The notes: generated from the letters alone by a model not told the origin. DNA of 64,000 nt from Eucommia ulmoides (GCA_016647705.1 CM028335.1:41206526-41270525), one strand, 5' to 3'. Positions 1 through 11,857 are shown, numbered from the stretch's first letter. Numbers and translations: made by a program.

Positions 1-421
1 ATACACATATACACATCCGATCAAACGGAGGAACACACACACACACAATGTCCGAACACACACACACTGTCAACAAAGCCCACACACTTACCAATTGACT
101 GTTCATCGTCAACCGAGCACACCCACTACGCCGATTGCACACCGCCGACCCACTCTCTCGTGCTCTATTTTTTTTTTCTTCTTTTTGAGTTCCCTTGTCA
201 GATGTGAATGTATATACATATATATATAGGTACAGAATTGGTGGATCATCACGTCACTTACCCATTTGTTTATTATTATTTTAGTTTTCTTAATTTACAT
301 AAATCTCCCCCTAAATTATATTTAAGTTATTATTTAAACCCAAATAAAAAATTACTATTTTTCAAAATTGCTAATTAACCCCTAATTTTTTTAAAATAAA
401 TAAGAAATGACACAATCTTCT
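1..421 (-). mobile_element. Partial family-A chromovirus LTR (right-hand part)
   Basis: This stretch is nearly the same as 1,860-2,320, the right half of the next LTR, including the CA-rich tract, the T-run, the AT-rich block with 'cccctaaattat', and the end near 'aaatgacacaatct'. It stops about 70 bp short of the LTR terminus seen at 2,389 and then jumps into the left part of the next copy. It is therefore a truncated copy joined head-to-tail to another LTR. The start is cut by the window edge. An (AC)n run occupies about 35-66. Confidence 0.7.
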
Positions 422-2389
422 TGACCAACTAACCTAATACATACATACATATATATACATATTCAAACACATGTGTACCACTATCAATATTTTTTTCAAA
501 AAAAAATATCTATTTACTCATCTCCACAAATATAGGGACACATATGTCTCAAATATATACAACAAAAATCACGAAACACTGAATCTTCCACGGTTCGCCT
601 CCAACCGGCCCACTCCCAAAATGACATTACCTCCAGACTCTACCTAGTACTAATAGTGGACCCACTCCTAGCTGCGGCATCTGAAACCAAATATTTTATC
701 AGTGTACTGTCTTCATAATAAAAATATTTTATAGATCAAGTATAAGTATTAAACACCACGTTTCAAAATATAATATAATATAATATAACCACATAACATG
801 TTGAAAATCCAGTTCCACTGCCACCAATGTAATGAAATAATATATTTAACACCCAATCCAAATATTTTAAGTCAACCAATCCAAACATACCAACATATAA
901 TAAAATACCCCACACATCCTTTCCTACTAGCCATATGATCGTTTTTACCTCACGATCGGGAGTTACGACGATACCGTAACTTGAGCAATTGTGTCATATA
1001 ACGTGACTATCAGTGCCAAGGCCATTTATTATCCCCAATGGTAGAGGTACTACCTGTAGGATTTTCACTACTGATGGGTCAATCAACCACATGCAAGACT
1101 AATCCCCCTGACAGGTCATAATATCAACAACCACCTGCAAGACTAATCCTCCTAACAGGTCATAATATCAACAACCACCTGCAAGACTAATCCTCCTGAT
1201 AGGTCATAATATCATCAACCACCTGCAAGACATGCCCTCCTGACATGTTATAATAATCAACCACCTGTAGGACCGACACTCTTGACAAGTCAATAACATA
1301 ATCAACCACCTGCAGGACGTGCCCTCCTAACAGGTCAAAGCCATCCCGCAGGATATACCCTCCTGACGGGATCAAAACTATGGCATAGTCGGACAAAAAT
1401 TATCTTCTACATTTAAAATCTACTTGATCCACATAAGTCATAAAATCGTCCAATTTTAATAGATATTTTTTTTCCACAATTTATACGAAAATAAAATTTG
1501 TAAATCTCACCTCGTTTTTTGCACTACAAAAATACTATCGTCAAAACCTACCGGAACGCTGGCGCCTGTAAACCTGTTCCGAATTTTTTTGCTTGCCAAA
1601 AAGTTGGGTTTTGGATTTTGGTTTTTTGTTTGATTTTTTTTTTCTTTTCCTGTTTCCGTTTGAGTTCCTGAGTTCAGCTGGCCGACTTATCTCTCTCTCT
1701 CCCCTACTGTCGTCGACCGCCGGCGACTTCACAAGCTCAGCTGACCCTCACCGCCGGTCCAGCTGACAACACCCATTCCACCGACGACTCCACACATACA
1801 TGTAATTTGTTGGACGAACGCACCCACACTGCCGGCAATCAACAAAACAGCACCGACAACACACACACACACCGAACGACGACGATCACCCACACTCTAC
1901 CGATGGACGAACGATGACGGATCACACACACACCCACGCCAAAACACACACCATCGGACAACTCCCATACCACCGACCGATAGCCAACCGACTATTCATC
2001 GTCGACCGAGCACACCTACCACGCCAACTGCACACCGCCGACTGCACACCGTCGACCCACTCTCTCATGCTCTGTTTTTTTTTTCTTCTTTTTGAGTTCC
2101 TTTGTCATGTGTGAATGGATGTATATATAGGTATAGAATTGGTGGATCATTACGTCACTTACCCATTCGTTTATTATTATTTTAGTTTTCTTAAATTACA
2201 TAAATCTCCCCCTAAATTATCTTTAAGTTATTATTTAAACCCAAATAAAAAATGACTATTTTTCAAAATTGCTAATTAACCCCTAAATTTTTTAAAATAA
2301 ATAAGAAATGGCACAATCTACCCCATTATTTTCTAAATGTTCTAGAATGTAGCTAAGGATGATGCGTGTGCTGAAATTAGGGTATTACA
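422..2389 (-). mobile_element. Family-A LTR, 3' LTR of a minus-strand chromovirus
   Basis: Read on the minus strand the LTR begins TGTAATACCC at 2,389, directly after a polypurine tract, and runs leftward. It contains, in plus order, a TA-rich start, a conserved block around 580-720, an AT block, a conserved 'tatgatcg...cacgatcgggag' block, a ~45-bp minisatellite (1,085-1,370), a conserved block near 1,380-1,560 and a C/A-rich tract (1,740-2,050). The same order recurs in six other copies up to 14,443 and in the LTR at 42,704. Its left terminus is damaged: the expected TGTCACACCCC end is absent. Small open frames here (for example 1,541-1,732 minus) show no protein family features. Confidence 0.8.
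1085..1370. repeat. ~45-bp minisatellite inside the family-A LTR
   Basis: About six imperfect units of roughly 45 bp are seen, each containing ACCACCTGCAGGACTAATCC followed by CTCCTGACAGGTCATAATATC. Each unit has a small dyad (CAGGA...TCCTG). Equivalent arrays occur in every other A LTR: about 5,765-6,005, 7,745-7,945, 9,150-9,430 (inverted), 10,310-10,610 and 12,825-13,070. Degenerate versions lie near 38,190-38,600 and 43,680-43,780. Spacers vary and unit number differs between copies. Units abut as tandem copies of the whole unit, so this is a minisatellite and not a CRISPR array. Confidence 0.85.
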
Positions 2390-2402
2390 ACCCTTTCCCA
2401 CT
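2390..2402 (-). other. Polypurine tract of the minus-strand A element
   Basis: On the minus strand the sequence AGTGGGAAAGGGT immediately precedes the LTR start TGTAATACCC. This is the position and composition expected for the plus-strand priming site of an LTR retrotransposon. The A copy at 42,691-42,703 has the equivalent CAGGGGGAAAGAT before TGTAAAGCC. Confidence 0.75.
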
Positions 2403-2434
2403 AAAAGAAACTTTATCCCAAAATTTTAGTTACT

Positions 2435-2953
2435 TTAACCGAATAAGTGCGGATATTTATCTCTCATGTCATCTTCTCTTTCCCACGTCGCCTCCTCTAC
2501 CGAATGACTTCGCTAGAGCACTTTTACTAAAGGAATCATTTTCGTCTGCAACACCTGATCTTTACGATTTAGAACCTGGACTAGCTCCTCAACGTACGTC
2601 AAATCCTCTTCCAACTCAATTGGTTGAGAAGTCAATACATGCGAAGGATCTGACACATATTTCCTAAGCATCGACACGTGAAAAACGTCGTGTAATCTAA
2701 ACATTTCTAGCAGTAAGGCAAGTCGATAAGTTGTCGTGCCGACCCATTCTAAAATATCGTATGGCTCGATATATCTTGGACTTAACTTTTCTTCCTTCCC
2801 AAATCTCATTATGCCCTTCCACGAGGATATACGCAAAAACACATGATCACCCATTTCAAATTCTAACTCTCGCCTACACTTGTCAGCATAACTCTTTTGC
2901 CAACTCTGAGCAATTCTCAATCTTTCCTGAATCACCTTTACTTTGTCTGTCGT
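2435..2953 (-). pseudogene. Ty3/gypsy integrase C-terminus with chromodomain-like tail (interrupted)
   Basis: The minus frame encodes the C-terminal part of a chromovirus integrase. It includes a GDHVFLRISSWKGIMRFGK segment (the GPY/F-type module), the LSPRY..PY.I motif and the DVFHVSMLRKYVSDPSHVL motif. An in-frame TAG where the better copy at 42,580 has Trp ends the frame at about 2,513. Beyond it the same frame continues with a chromodomain-like tail containing EEATWERED and ends at a TAA at 2,435. That tail assigns the element to the chromovirus group, probably Tekay/Del-like. The N-terminal continuation is at 4,208-5,058, separated by a solo LTR. Homology to 41,994-42,659 is obvious along the whole length. 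It is non-functional. Confidence 0.85.
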
Positions 2954-4207
2954 TGGTAGGGGCGCGTGATGCACGCCTACTTACGCTCTCAAGTATACGA
3001 GGTCTAAAGTTTTAATATAGTGGATCTTGAAGATCGGATATCATTCCCACAGAGAAGAGTGTGAATAATTGAATTGAATACCGCAATTGACGTAATCTCA
3101 TGTTATCTTGACGACGGAAGACGTGAATTGAAATTAAATTAAGCTAAACTACAATTAGTGGGTTAATCCTAATTATGTTGATTAATTAGGGATTGATTTC
3201 ATTCACTTAATACACATTTGATTTCGTTTAGTTAACAATAACGGAATTTAGGTATCCGATAATCTCGGTTCGTAAACTCCTCCACCACCTCTTCCGAGTG
3301 TAAGATGGGGGAATACGTAATTTCGTGTCAATGAAGAGGTCCCCCTCAATGTCTTAACGAATCTAGGCCGCGTGAGTCTTGACCCAACGTCATCGATTGC
3401 ATACTAACTAACGCCCTCCCGGGTCGTTAGGTCGTAACGATATGTTTACCCTAATCCGAATCCAGGGTTACCTCTCCCGAATGTCAAACCCTAGATTCTC
3501 AAATCCAACCATAATACCGTAACAAGCATATTAAGATCTTTATCAAATGATAAACACAATCGAACTTAAAAGCAACAACCGTTAAAGAAACGTATATTAA
3601 ACTAAACGAGTATTTACATAACTACACATTTCCCTAACTAATCTCTAAATTACACTAACATGTTCTTAGTCAATACAACAATAAATCAAGAGGCGATCAT
3701 CAATATCAATAATAAACATTAAATACAAAGATGGAAACAAGGGAAGAAAAGCCAAATCTCAAAGTGGAGTAGTCCATTTTCGCCAAAAAATAATCCTCCT
3801 GAGCTTCCTCTTCTCCATTGATGAACTTCCTCTTCTAGCTCTTCAAGGATTGGCCAAGAACACCTCCTAAACTAATCTAATCTACTTCCTAAATTACCTA
3901 AACCTAACTAAGGTGGAAGGAGAGCTCTCAAGAACAACCGGAGCCTCCTCTCACGTCTAAAGGTCTTTAAGGTTTGGTGGAGAAAGGGGTTTAATAGGCA
4001 AGGTTTGGAAATATCTTCAAAATATCTAAAAACAGATATTTTGTGCAGAGTGTCACTGCCTAAGCGGTGGTTCACCGCTTAGGCGGTGGCTTAAGTCGGT
4101 TAAGTTTCTGTCGGATCTTTGGCTCAGCGGTGGTTTCTCCGCCTAGGCAGTGGATGCTGGCATATCATTCTGATCTTTTCTCCCCTAGGCGGTGGTTCAG
4201 CCCTTCA
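2954..4207 (-). mobile_element. Solo LTR of family B inserted in integrase, 5-bp target duplication
   Basis: The plus-strand start TGGTAGGGGCG is the reverse complement of the B LTR 3' end, and the body matches the B LTRs (27,168-28,694 and 31,973-33,500) in reverse. It is flanked by GTCGT on both sides (2,949-2,953 and 4,208-4,212). Removing the insert and one GTCGT restores the integrase frame. The other end is CAGCCCTTCA, which corresponds to position ~249 of the full LTR, so the first ~248 bases are missing even though the target duplication is exact. CCGCCTAGGCGG-like palindromes lie near 4,050-4,200. No internal region is present. Confidence 0.85.
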
Positions 4208-5058
4208 GTCGTCATTTGGGCTATATCTGGCATCAATAATTTTCGTTCCTCCACTTCAGTCCAACAGACTAGGGTTCTGTATCTCCTGCCATATAAGGCT
4301 TCATACGATGCCATCTTGATTGCCGAATGGTAGCTGTTATTGTAGGCAAATTCCATCAATGTCAAATGATCATCCCAGCTACTAGGAAATTCTAGAATAC
4401 AACCCCTCAACATATCCACCAACATCTGAATCGTACGTTCTGATTGGCCGTCAGTCTGAGAATGAAAGGCGGTATTGAATTTTAGCTTGGTACCTAAAGC
4501 AGTTTGGAGACTCGACCAGAACTTCGAAGTAAATCTCGGATCTCTGTCCGACACTATAGAAACTGGTGCACCATGTAGTCTAACAATCTTGTCAATATAC
4601 AATTGGGCATAATTATCCAGAGAGTGCGTCGTCTTTACGATCAGAAAATGAGCAGATTTAGTAAGCCTATCAACAATCACCCTGATGGAATTATGTCCAT
4701 TTTGGGTACAGGGTAATCCCGAAACGAAATCTATCGTGATATGCTCTCATTTCCACTTTGGGATAGATAGAGGTTGCAATAATCAACCTGGACGTTGGTG
4801 CTTGATCTTGACTTGCTAACAAATGAGACACCTGGCAACAAATTCAGTAATTTCTCATTTCATTCCATTCCACTAATAGTGTTCTCGCAAATCCCGATAC
4901 ATTTTGGTACTACCTAGGTGCATTACGTATGCTGAGCTGTGCACTTCCTCTAAGATATCCTTCTTTAGATTGGCATTGTTAGGCACACACAGTCTATTTC
5001 CAACCATCAAAGCCCCGTCTTCATTCCTGACACGATAATCAACTTTGATACCACAAAT
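4208..5058 (-). pseudogene. Ty3/gypsy integrase N-terminal zinc domain and catalytic core (broken)
   Basis: Read on minus from about 5,058, an H2C2 zinc-binding region comes first (HSSAYVMHLGSTKMYRDL, later C..C near 4,820), followed by the DDE core. The first Asp lies in IDFVSGL, the second in VSDRDPRF and the Glu in GQSERT, so all three catalytic residues are visible. In-frame stops occur between the zinc domain and the core (near 4,720-4,820), so the copy is dead. The reading frame is cut on the left by the B solo LTR and on the right by an A LTR near 5,059. The reverse transcriptase that should lie upstream is found on the opposite strand at 6,170-7,589. Confidence 0.85.
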
Positions 5059-6169
5059 ATCACACCCCACCCCGGGCACCCGTCACCCGAGACCTGGCGT
5101 GACGTTGACTTAACACTACTGACTCCATCAACGAGTATCCATCCATCCATATATATATATATACATACTTGCGCTACTACAATATTTTTTTCAAAAATAC
5201 ATATATCTATTTCAACATTTGGGAATATACCGGTCCCAATTATTCACAACAAAAACACAAAAAAAAAGTTAAACCTTCCACGGTTTGCATCCGACTTGCC
5301 CACCTCTAAAATGACACTACCTCCGGACTTTACCTAGTGCCAGTAATAGACCCACTCTTAGCTGCGGTACCTGAAATCAAATATTTTATTAGTGTACTGT
5401 CTTCATAATAAAAATATTTTATAGATCAAGTATAAGTATTAAACACCACGTTTCAAAATATAATATAATATAACCACGTACCATGTTGAAAATCCAGTTC
5501 CACTGCTACCAATATAATGAAATAATATATTTAACACCTAATCCAATATTTTAAGTAAATCAATCCAAACATACCAACATATAATAAAATAGCCCACACA
5601 TCCTTTCCTACTAGTCATAGGATCGTTTTTACCTCACGATCGGGTGTTACGACGGTACCATAACCTATGCAATTGTGCCATCTAACGTGACTATCAGTGT
5701 CAGGGCCATTTATTATCCCCAATGGTAGGGGTTCCACCCGCAAGATTTGCACTACTGATGGGTCAATCAACCACATGCAAGACTAATCCTCCTGACAGGT
5801 CATAATATCAACAACCACCTGCAGGACTAATCCTCGTAACCGGTCATAATATCATCAACCACCTACAGGGCATGCCCTCCTGACAGGTCATAATAATCAA
5901 CCACCTGTAGGACCGACACTTCTGACAGGTCAATAACATAATCAACCACCTGCGGGACGTACCCTCCTCACAGGTTAAAACTATCCCGCAGGACATTCCC
6001 TCCTGACGGGATCAAAACTATGGCATAGTCGAACAAAAATCACCTTCTACATTTAAAATTTACTTGATCCACATAAGTTATAAAATCGTCCAATTTTAAT
6101 AAACATTTGTTTTTCATAATTTATACGAAAATAAAATTTGTAAATTTTCATAGAAGACAGTATACTCCC
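5059..6169 (-). mobile_element. Family-A LTR, left two-thirds
   Basis: The copy begins with 'cacaccccaccccgggc', the reverse complement of the LTR 3' end (the better-preserved copy at 44,596 ends GGGGTGGGGCGTGACA). It then runs through the TA tract, the conserved blocks and the minisatellite (5,765-6,005). It stops at about 6,169 in the 'catagaagacagtatactc' block, where reverse transcriptase sequence of opposite orientation starts. The right-hand part (U3 in minus orientation) is missing. Confidence 0.75.
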
Positions 6170-7589
6170 CTCGGTGGCGGATATTCTAGGTGGTCAGGGA
6201 TTTTCTCGATGTGTTTCCAGAAAAATTTCCAGGGTTGCCAATGGATAGAGAAATGGAATTCACTATCGAGTTACTTCTAGGAACTGCTCCTATATCAATT
6301 CCACCCTATCGTATGGTACCTACCGAGCTGAAGGAATTGAAAATTCAGTTACAAGATCTATTAGACTGTGGGTTTATCAGACCTAGTGTTTCTCCATGGG
6401 GAGCTCCAGTGTTATTCGTAAAGAATACGGATGGCACGCTGAGGATGTGTATTGATTACAGACAGTTGAATAAGGTGACGGTTCATAATAAATACCCGTT
6501 GCCTAGGATTGATGATTTGTTCGACCAATTGCAGAAGGCCAGGGTGTTTTCTAAAATAGATCTTCGAACAGGATATCACCAGTTAAAAGTCAGAGACAGT
6601 GATGTGGCAAAAACGACGTTCCGTATGAGGTATGGACATTATGAATTCTTAGTTATGCCATTTGGATTTACGAATGCCCCTGCTGCCTTTATGGATTTGA
6701 TGAATCGGATCTTTCAACATTATGTAGATCAGTTTATTATCGTGTTCATAGATGATATACGATCTATTCCCAAAATAAAGAAGAACATGTAGAGCATCTT
6801 AAGAATGTGTTGCAGATTTTGTGAGAAAAGCAGTTGTAGGCAAAATTTAGCAAATGTGAGTTTTGGTTGGATAGAGTGGTATTCTTGGGGCATGTTATCT
6901 CGGGGGATGGTATTCAGGTGGACCCAAAGAAAGTCGAAGCTGTTGTGCAATGGGAAATCCCAAAAAGTATGACCAAAGTTCGAAGTTTCTTGGGATTGGC
7001 GGGTTATTATCGTCAGTTTGTACAGGAATTTTCTATTATAGCTGCCCCGTTGACCCGATTGACCTGCAAGGAATCCAAATTCGAATTGACTGACAAATGT
7101 GAGCGGAGTTTTCAGGAGCTGAAAAATAGACTGATATCTGCGCCAATACTTTCCCTTCTAACTGAAGGTGGTGGCTTTGTGATCTACAGTAATATGTCAC
7201 ACCCAGAGCTAGGGTGTGTACTGATGCAACATGGGCACATGATTGCATATGCCTCCCGACAATTAAAGAATCATGAGCGTAACTACCTAACGCATGATTT
7301 GGAGTTGGCGACGATTGTGTTTGCCTTAAAGCTCTGGAAACATTATCTGTATGGCGAGACTTGCGAGATATACTCTGACCACCAGAGTTTGAAATATTTG
7401 TTTACTCAGAAGAAACTGAATCTGAGGTAGAGACGTTGGATAGAATTGATCAAGGACTATGATTGTACTATCCACTATCATCCTGGAAAGGCTAATGTTG
7501 TAGCGGAGGCGCTGAGTCAAAAATCGGTGGGCTCTGTTGCACACATTTAAGTTGTTCATACTAATCTATACGCCGAGTTGAGATCTTCG
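6170..7589 (+). pseudogene. Ty3/gypsy reverse transcriptase-RNase H fragment (family A)
   Basis: The frame from about 6,190 encodes a chromovirus [16 protein letters not shown] linker, [37 protein letters not shown], the [14 protein letters not shown] motif, and the active site VFIDD near 6,735-6,760. A one-base shift just after the active site moves the frame to a second segment (6,867-7,430) with FLGHVIS and the [14 protein letters not shown] connection motif. RNase H follows, but its first catalytic Asp is replaced (IYSNMSH instead of the IYSDASH of the copy near 40,850). A TAG at 7,428 and another near 7,548 break the end. Sequence stops abruptly at about 7,589 against an LTR copy. The neighbouring integrase is on the other strand. 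Confidence 0.88.
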
Positions 7590-8741
7590 CGATCCTTTCC
7601 TACTAGTCATAGGATAATTTTTACCTCATAATCGGGAGTTATGACGGTACCATAACCTGTGCAACTGTGCCATCTAATGTGACTATCAGTGCCAGGGCCA
7701 TTTATTATCCCCAAAGATAGGGGTACCACCCACAGGATTTGTACTCCTAACTGGTCAATCAACCACCTGCAGGACTAATCCTCCTAACAGGTCATAATAA
7801 TCAACCACCTGCAGGACTAATTCTCCTGACAGGTCATAATATCAACAACCACCTACAGGACTAATCCTCTTGATAGGTCATAATATCAACAACCACCTGC
7901 AGGACTAATCCTCCTAACAGGTTAATACCATCCCGCAGGACATGCCCTCTTGACAAAATCAAACTATGGCATAGTCGAACAGAAATCACTCTCCACATTT
8001 AAAATCTACTTGATCCATATAGGTCATAAAATTGTCTAGTTTTAATGAACACGTTTTTTCCCGGCAATTTATAAAAAAATATAATTTGTAAATTTACATA
8101 GAAGATAGTACACTCACCTCGATTTTCACATTGCAAAAATTTCGTCGTCAACAACTACCGAGACACTGGCGCCTGTGAACCTAATAGTGATTGGGCCTAA
8201 ATTAATATTTTATTTAAAATAAAACCTACTATGCAATGCGTGACCCTGACATGCACAATTTTCCATTCTCTAAATTTAATTATGCAAAATTATTATTTCC
8301 CCCAGTTCTCTACGTTAAAATTTATTGTACAAAATTATTATAATTAACGGTTGCAAAAATTATTATCACGATTATAAAAATTTAATGTTAATAATTTAAT
8401 TTAACAAAAAAAATAACCGATTGAAATTTTACCTATTCCGAATTTTCCTACTGCCGAGAGGTGAGTTTTGAATTTTGGTTTTTGTTTGATTTTTTTTTTC
8501 CTTTCTTCTTTTCTCTTTCTTTTTTTGTTTTGTTTTCTGCTACTGGTTCAGCCGACTCTCTCTCCCTTTACTGTCGCCGACCGCTGGTGACCTCACACCC
8601 ACACACCCACGCTATCATTGGCCGAACAGCAACACACCCACACCACCGGAGGAACACACCCACGTCGAACAGCAAAACAGAGCACAAACACACTCACCTT
8701 CCCCGCTACAGCCGGCTGACGCTCTCTCTCACTAACTCTCA
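7590..8741 (-). mobile_element. Family-A LTR fragment, left arm of an inverted pair
   Basis: The copy starts mid-LTR at 'atcctttcctactagtcatagg' and runs through the minisatellite (7,745-7,945), the 'cctaatagtgattgggcct' block and the T-run/CA-rich tract. It ends near 8,741 inside 'actctcactttt'. There the sequence turns into the reverse complement of its own earlier part. Confidence 0.75.
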
Positions 8742-9580
8742 CTTTTATAATCATGACGATAATTTTTGCAACCGTTAATTATAATAATTTTGTACAGTAA
8801 ATATTAACGTAGGGAATTAGGGGAAATAATAATTTTGCATAATTAAATTTGGGGATTGGGAAATTGTGCATGTTAGAGTCACGCATTGCATAGTAAGTTA
8901 ATTTTAAATAAAATATTAATTTAGGCCCCATCATTGTTAGGTTCATAGGCGCCAACGTCCTGGTAGTTGTTGATGATGGTATTTTTATAGTGCGAAAATC
9001 AAAGTGAGTGTATTGTTTTCTATGTAAATTTACAAATTATATTTTTGTATAAATTGTGGAAAAAAATGTTTATTAAAATTGGACGATTTTATGACTTATG
9101 TGGATCAAATAGATTTTAAATGTGGAAAATGATTTTTTTGTCCGATTATACCATAATTGATCCCGTCAGGAGGGCATGTCCTGCGGAATGGTATTGACCT
9201 GTTAGGAGGGCACGTTCAGCAGGTGGTTGATTATGTTGTAATATATTATGACCTGCCAGGAGTGCCAGTCCTACAGGTGGTTGATTATATTATGACATGT
9301 CAAGAGGATTAGTCTTGCAGGTGGTTGTTGATATTATGACCTGTTAGGAGGATTAGCCCTGCAGATGGTTGTTGATATTATGACATGTCAGGAAGATTAG
9401 ACTTGCAAGTGGTTGATTGACCTGTTAAGAGTGCAAATCCTGCGGGTGGTACCCCTACCATTGGGGATAATAAATGACCCTAGCACTGATAGTCACGTTA
9501 GTTGGCACAGTTGTACAGGTTACGATACTGTCGAACTCCTGATCGTGAGATAAAAATGATCCTATGGCTAGTATGAAACG
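7590..9580. repeat. Large inverted repeat of LTR sequence
   Basis: Bases 7,590-8,386 reappear in reverse complement at 8,742-9,580, with about 355 bp of single-copy spacer between them. The arms show many small differences, so the duplication is not recent, or it joined two different LTR copies. Confidence 0.75.
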
Positions 9581-9785
9581 TTGTGTGGGGTATTTTATTA
9601 TACGATGAACTGCCTAGATTGATTGACTTAAATATATTATTTTAAATGGGTTGATGTAAATATATTATTTTACGACATTGGTTGACTTAAAATATTTGGA
9701 TTGGGTGTTAAATATATTATTTCATTACATTGGTCGCAGTGGAACGGGATTTTCAACATGGTATGTAGTTATATTCTATTATATT
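8742..9785 (+). mobile_element. Family-A LTR fragment in plus orientation
   Basis: This is the right arm of the inverted pair and then continues leftward in LTR terms to the 'ttgtgtggggtattttatta' and 'aaatatattatttcattacattgg' blocks, ending in a TA-rich stretch at about 9,785. It contains an inverted minisatellite at 9,150-9,430. Between 7,590 and 14,443 it is the only LTR piece in plus orientation. Confidence 0.75.
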
Positions 9786-11857
9786 ATATTATATACAACC
9801 AAAATCACAAAATACTGAACCTTCAACGGTTCGCCTCCGACCGGCCCACACCAAAAATGATACTACTTCCGGACTCTACCTAGTACCAGTAGTGGACCCA
9901 CTCCTAGCTGCGGCACCTGAAACCAAATATTTTATCGGTGTACTGTCTTCATAATATAAAAATATTTAATAGATCAAGCATAATTATTAAACACCACGTT
10001 TCAAAATATAATATTATATAATCGCATACCATACTGAAATCTAGTTCCAATGTCACCAATGAAATAAACTAATATATTTAAAACACCCAATCCAAACATT
10101 TTAAGTCAACCAATCCAAACATCTCGTCATATAATAAAATACTGCACACCGCTCTCCTACTAGTCATAGGATTGTTTTTACCTCACGATCGGGAGTTACG
10201 ATGGTACCGTAACTTGTACAACTGTGTTATCTAAAGTGACTTCCAATACTAGGGCCCTTTATTATCCCCAATGGTAGGGGTACCACCCATAGGATTTGCA
10301 CTCCTAACGGGTCAATCAACCACCTTCAAGACTAATTCTCCTGACAGGTCATAATAATCAACCACCTGAAAGACTAATCCTCCTGACAGGTCATAATATA
10401 ATCAACCACCTATAGGACTGGCACTCCTAACATGTCATAATGATCAACCACCTACAGGTTTAATCCTCCTAACAGGTCATAATATCAACAACCACCTATA
10501 GGACTGACACTCCTGACAGGTCATAATATATCACAACATAATCAACCACTTGTAGGACGTACCCTCCTAACAGGTCAGTACCATCCCGCAGGAAATACCT
10601 TCCTGACGGAATTAAACTATTACATAGTCGGACAAAAATCGCTTCCCACCTTTAAAATCTACTTGATCCACATAAGTCATAAAATCGTCCAATTTTAATA
10701 AACACTTACACATTTTATACAAAAATATAATTTGTAAATTTACATAGAAGATAGTACACTCACCTTGATTTTTGCACTACAAAACTACCGATGTCAGAAA
10801 CTACCGGGACGCTGACACCTGTGAACCTAACAGTGATAGGGCCTAAATTAATATTTTATTTAAAATAAACCTAATATGCAATGCGTGGCCCTAAAATGTA
10901 TAGTTTCCCATTCCCCAAATTTAATTATACAAAATTATTATTTGTCTCATTTCACTATATTAATATTCACTGTACAACATTATTAAAATTAACGGTCGGA
11001 AAAACTATCTTCACGATTACGAAAATTAAATGTTAATAAATTAATTTAATGAAAATAATAATCGACTGAAATTTTACCTGTTCCGAATTTTCCGCCTGCC
11101 TAGAAGTTGGTTTTCGATTTTCGGGTTTTATTTTTGTTTTTGTTTGATTTTTTTTTCCTTTCTTTTTTTATTTTTTCTTTTTCGGTTCTATTTTTTGCTC
11201 CTAGTTCAGCCGACTCTCTCTCCCCTTACTGTCGCCAACCGCCGACGACCTCACACCCATACACCCACACTATCACCGCCCGAACAGTAACACATCCACA
11301 CCGCTGGAGGAATACACTCACGCCGAACAACAAAACAGAGCACACACATATTCATGTTCCCCGCCACAGCCGGCCGATGCTCTCTCTCACTAACTCTCAC
11401 TCACCACCGGCTACCCTACACCGATCACAAACACACCCACAGTAGCACACACAAACACTTATACTAAACGACGAACACACACATACTCCCATCGGACTAA
11501 ATAGCACACCGCCGGCAACCCACAACATCGACGACGAACAAAACATCACATCACCGACGATCGACAACCCACCGACACCCACACCGCCATATGAACGGCG
11601 ACTCCACGCACACACCCTCACCTTCGGACCGGACAACCAGAACACACTTGAACACGAGCGACAATCAACAATACCCACATACATAATTAGACTGATCAAC
11701 AACGATCACACCCCCCTCCCCACACACACACGTCAAATGACGACAACGATCATGCACCACCAAACGAACGATGACGACACACACACCCCCACGCTGACAA
11801 CACTAAATAACCCACACTCATCGAACGACGACAATGATCATCCCACCGACTCCCACA
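9786..11857 (-). mobile_element. Family-A LTR downstream of a gag fragment
   Basis: The LTR includes the 'ccttcaacggttcgcctccgaccgg' block, a minisatellite at 10,310-10,610, the T-run at ~11,150, and a long C/A-rich, G-poor tract (11,220-11,855). The canonical right terminus TGTAATACCC is not present; gag coding sequence of the same orientation follows at 11,858. Open frames of 90-112 codons in the C/A-rich tract are low-complexity Thr/His/Pro-rich peptides and are not considered genes. Confidence 0.7.

Noticed and set aside
1085..1370. CRISPR-like array
   Set aside because: Repeats of ~45 bp are spaced tandemly with no unique spacers of constant length, lie in a plant LTR, and recur at the same LTR position in other copies.
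6729..7559. Minus-strand frames of 70-77 codons
   Set aside because: They are shadows of the RT-RNase H coding strand.
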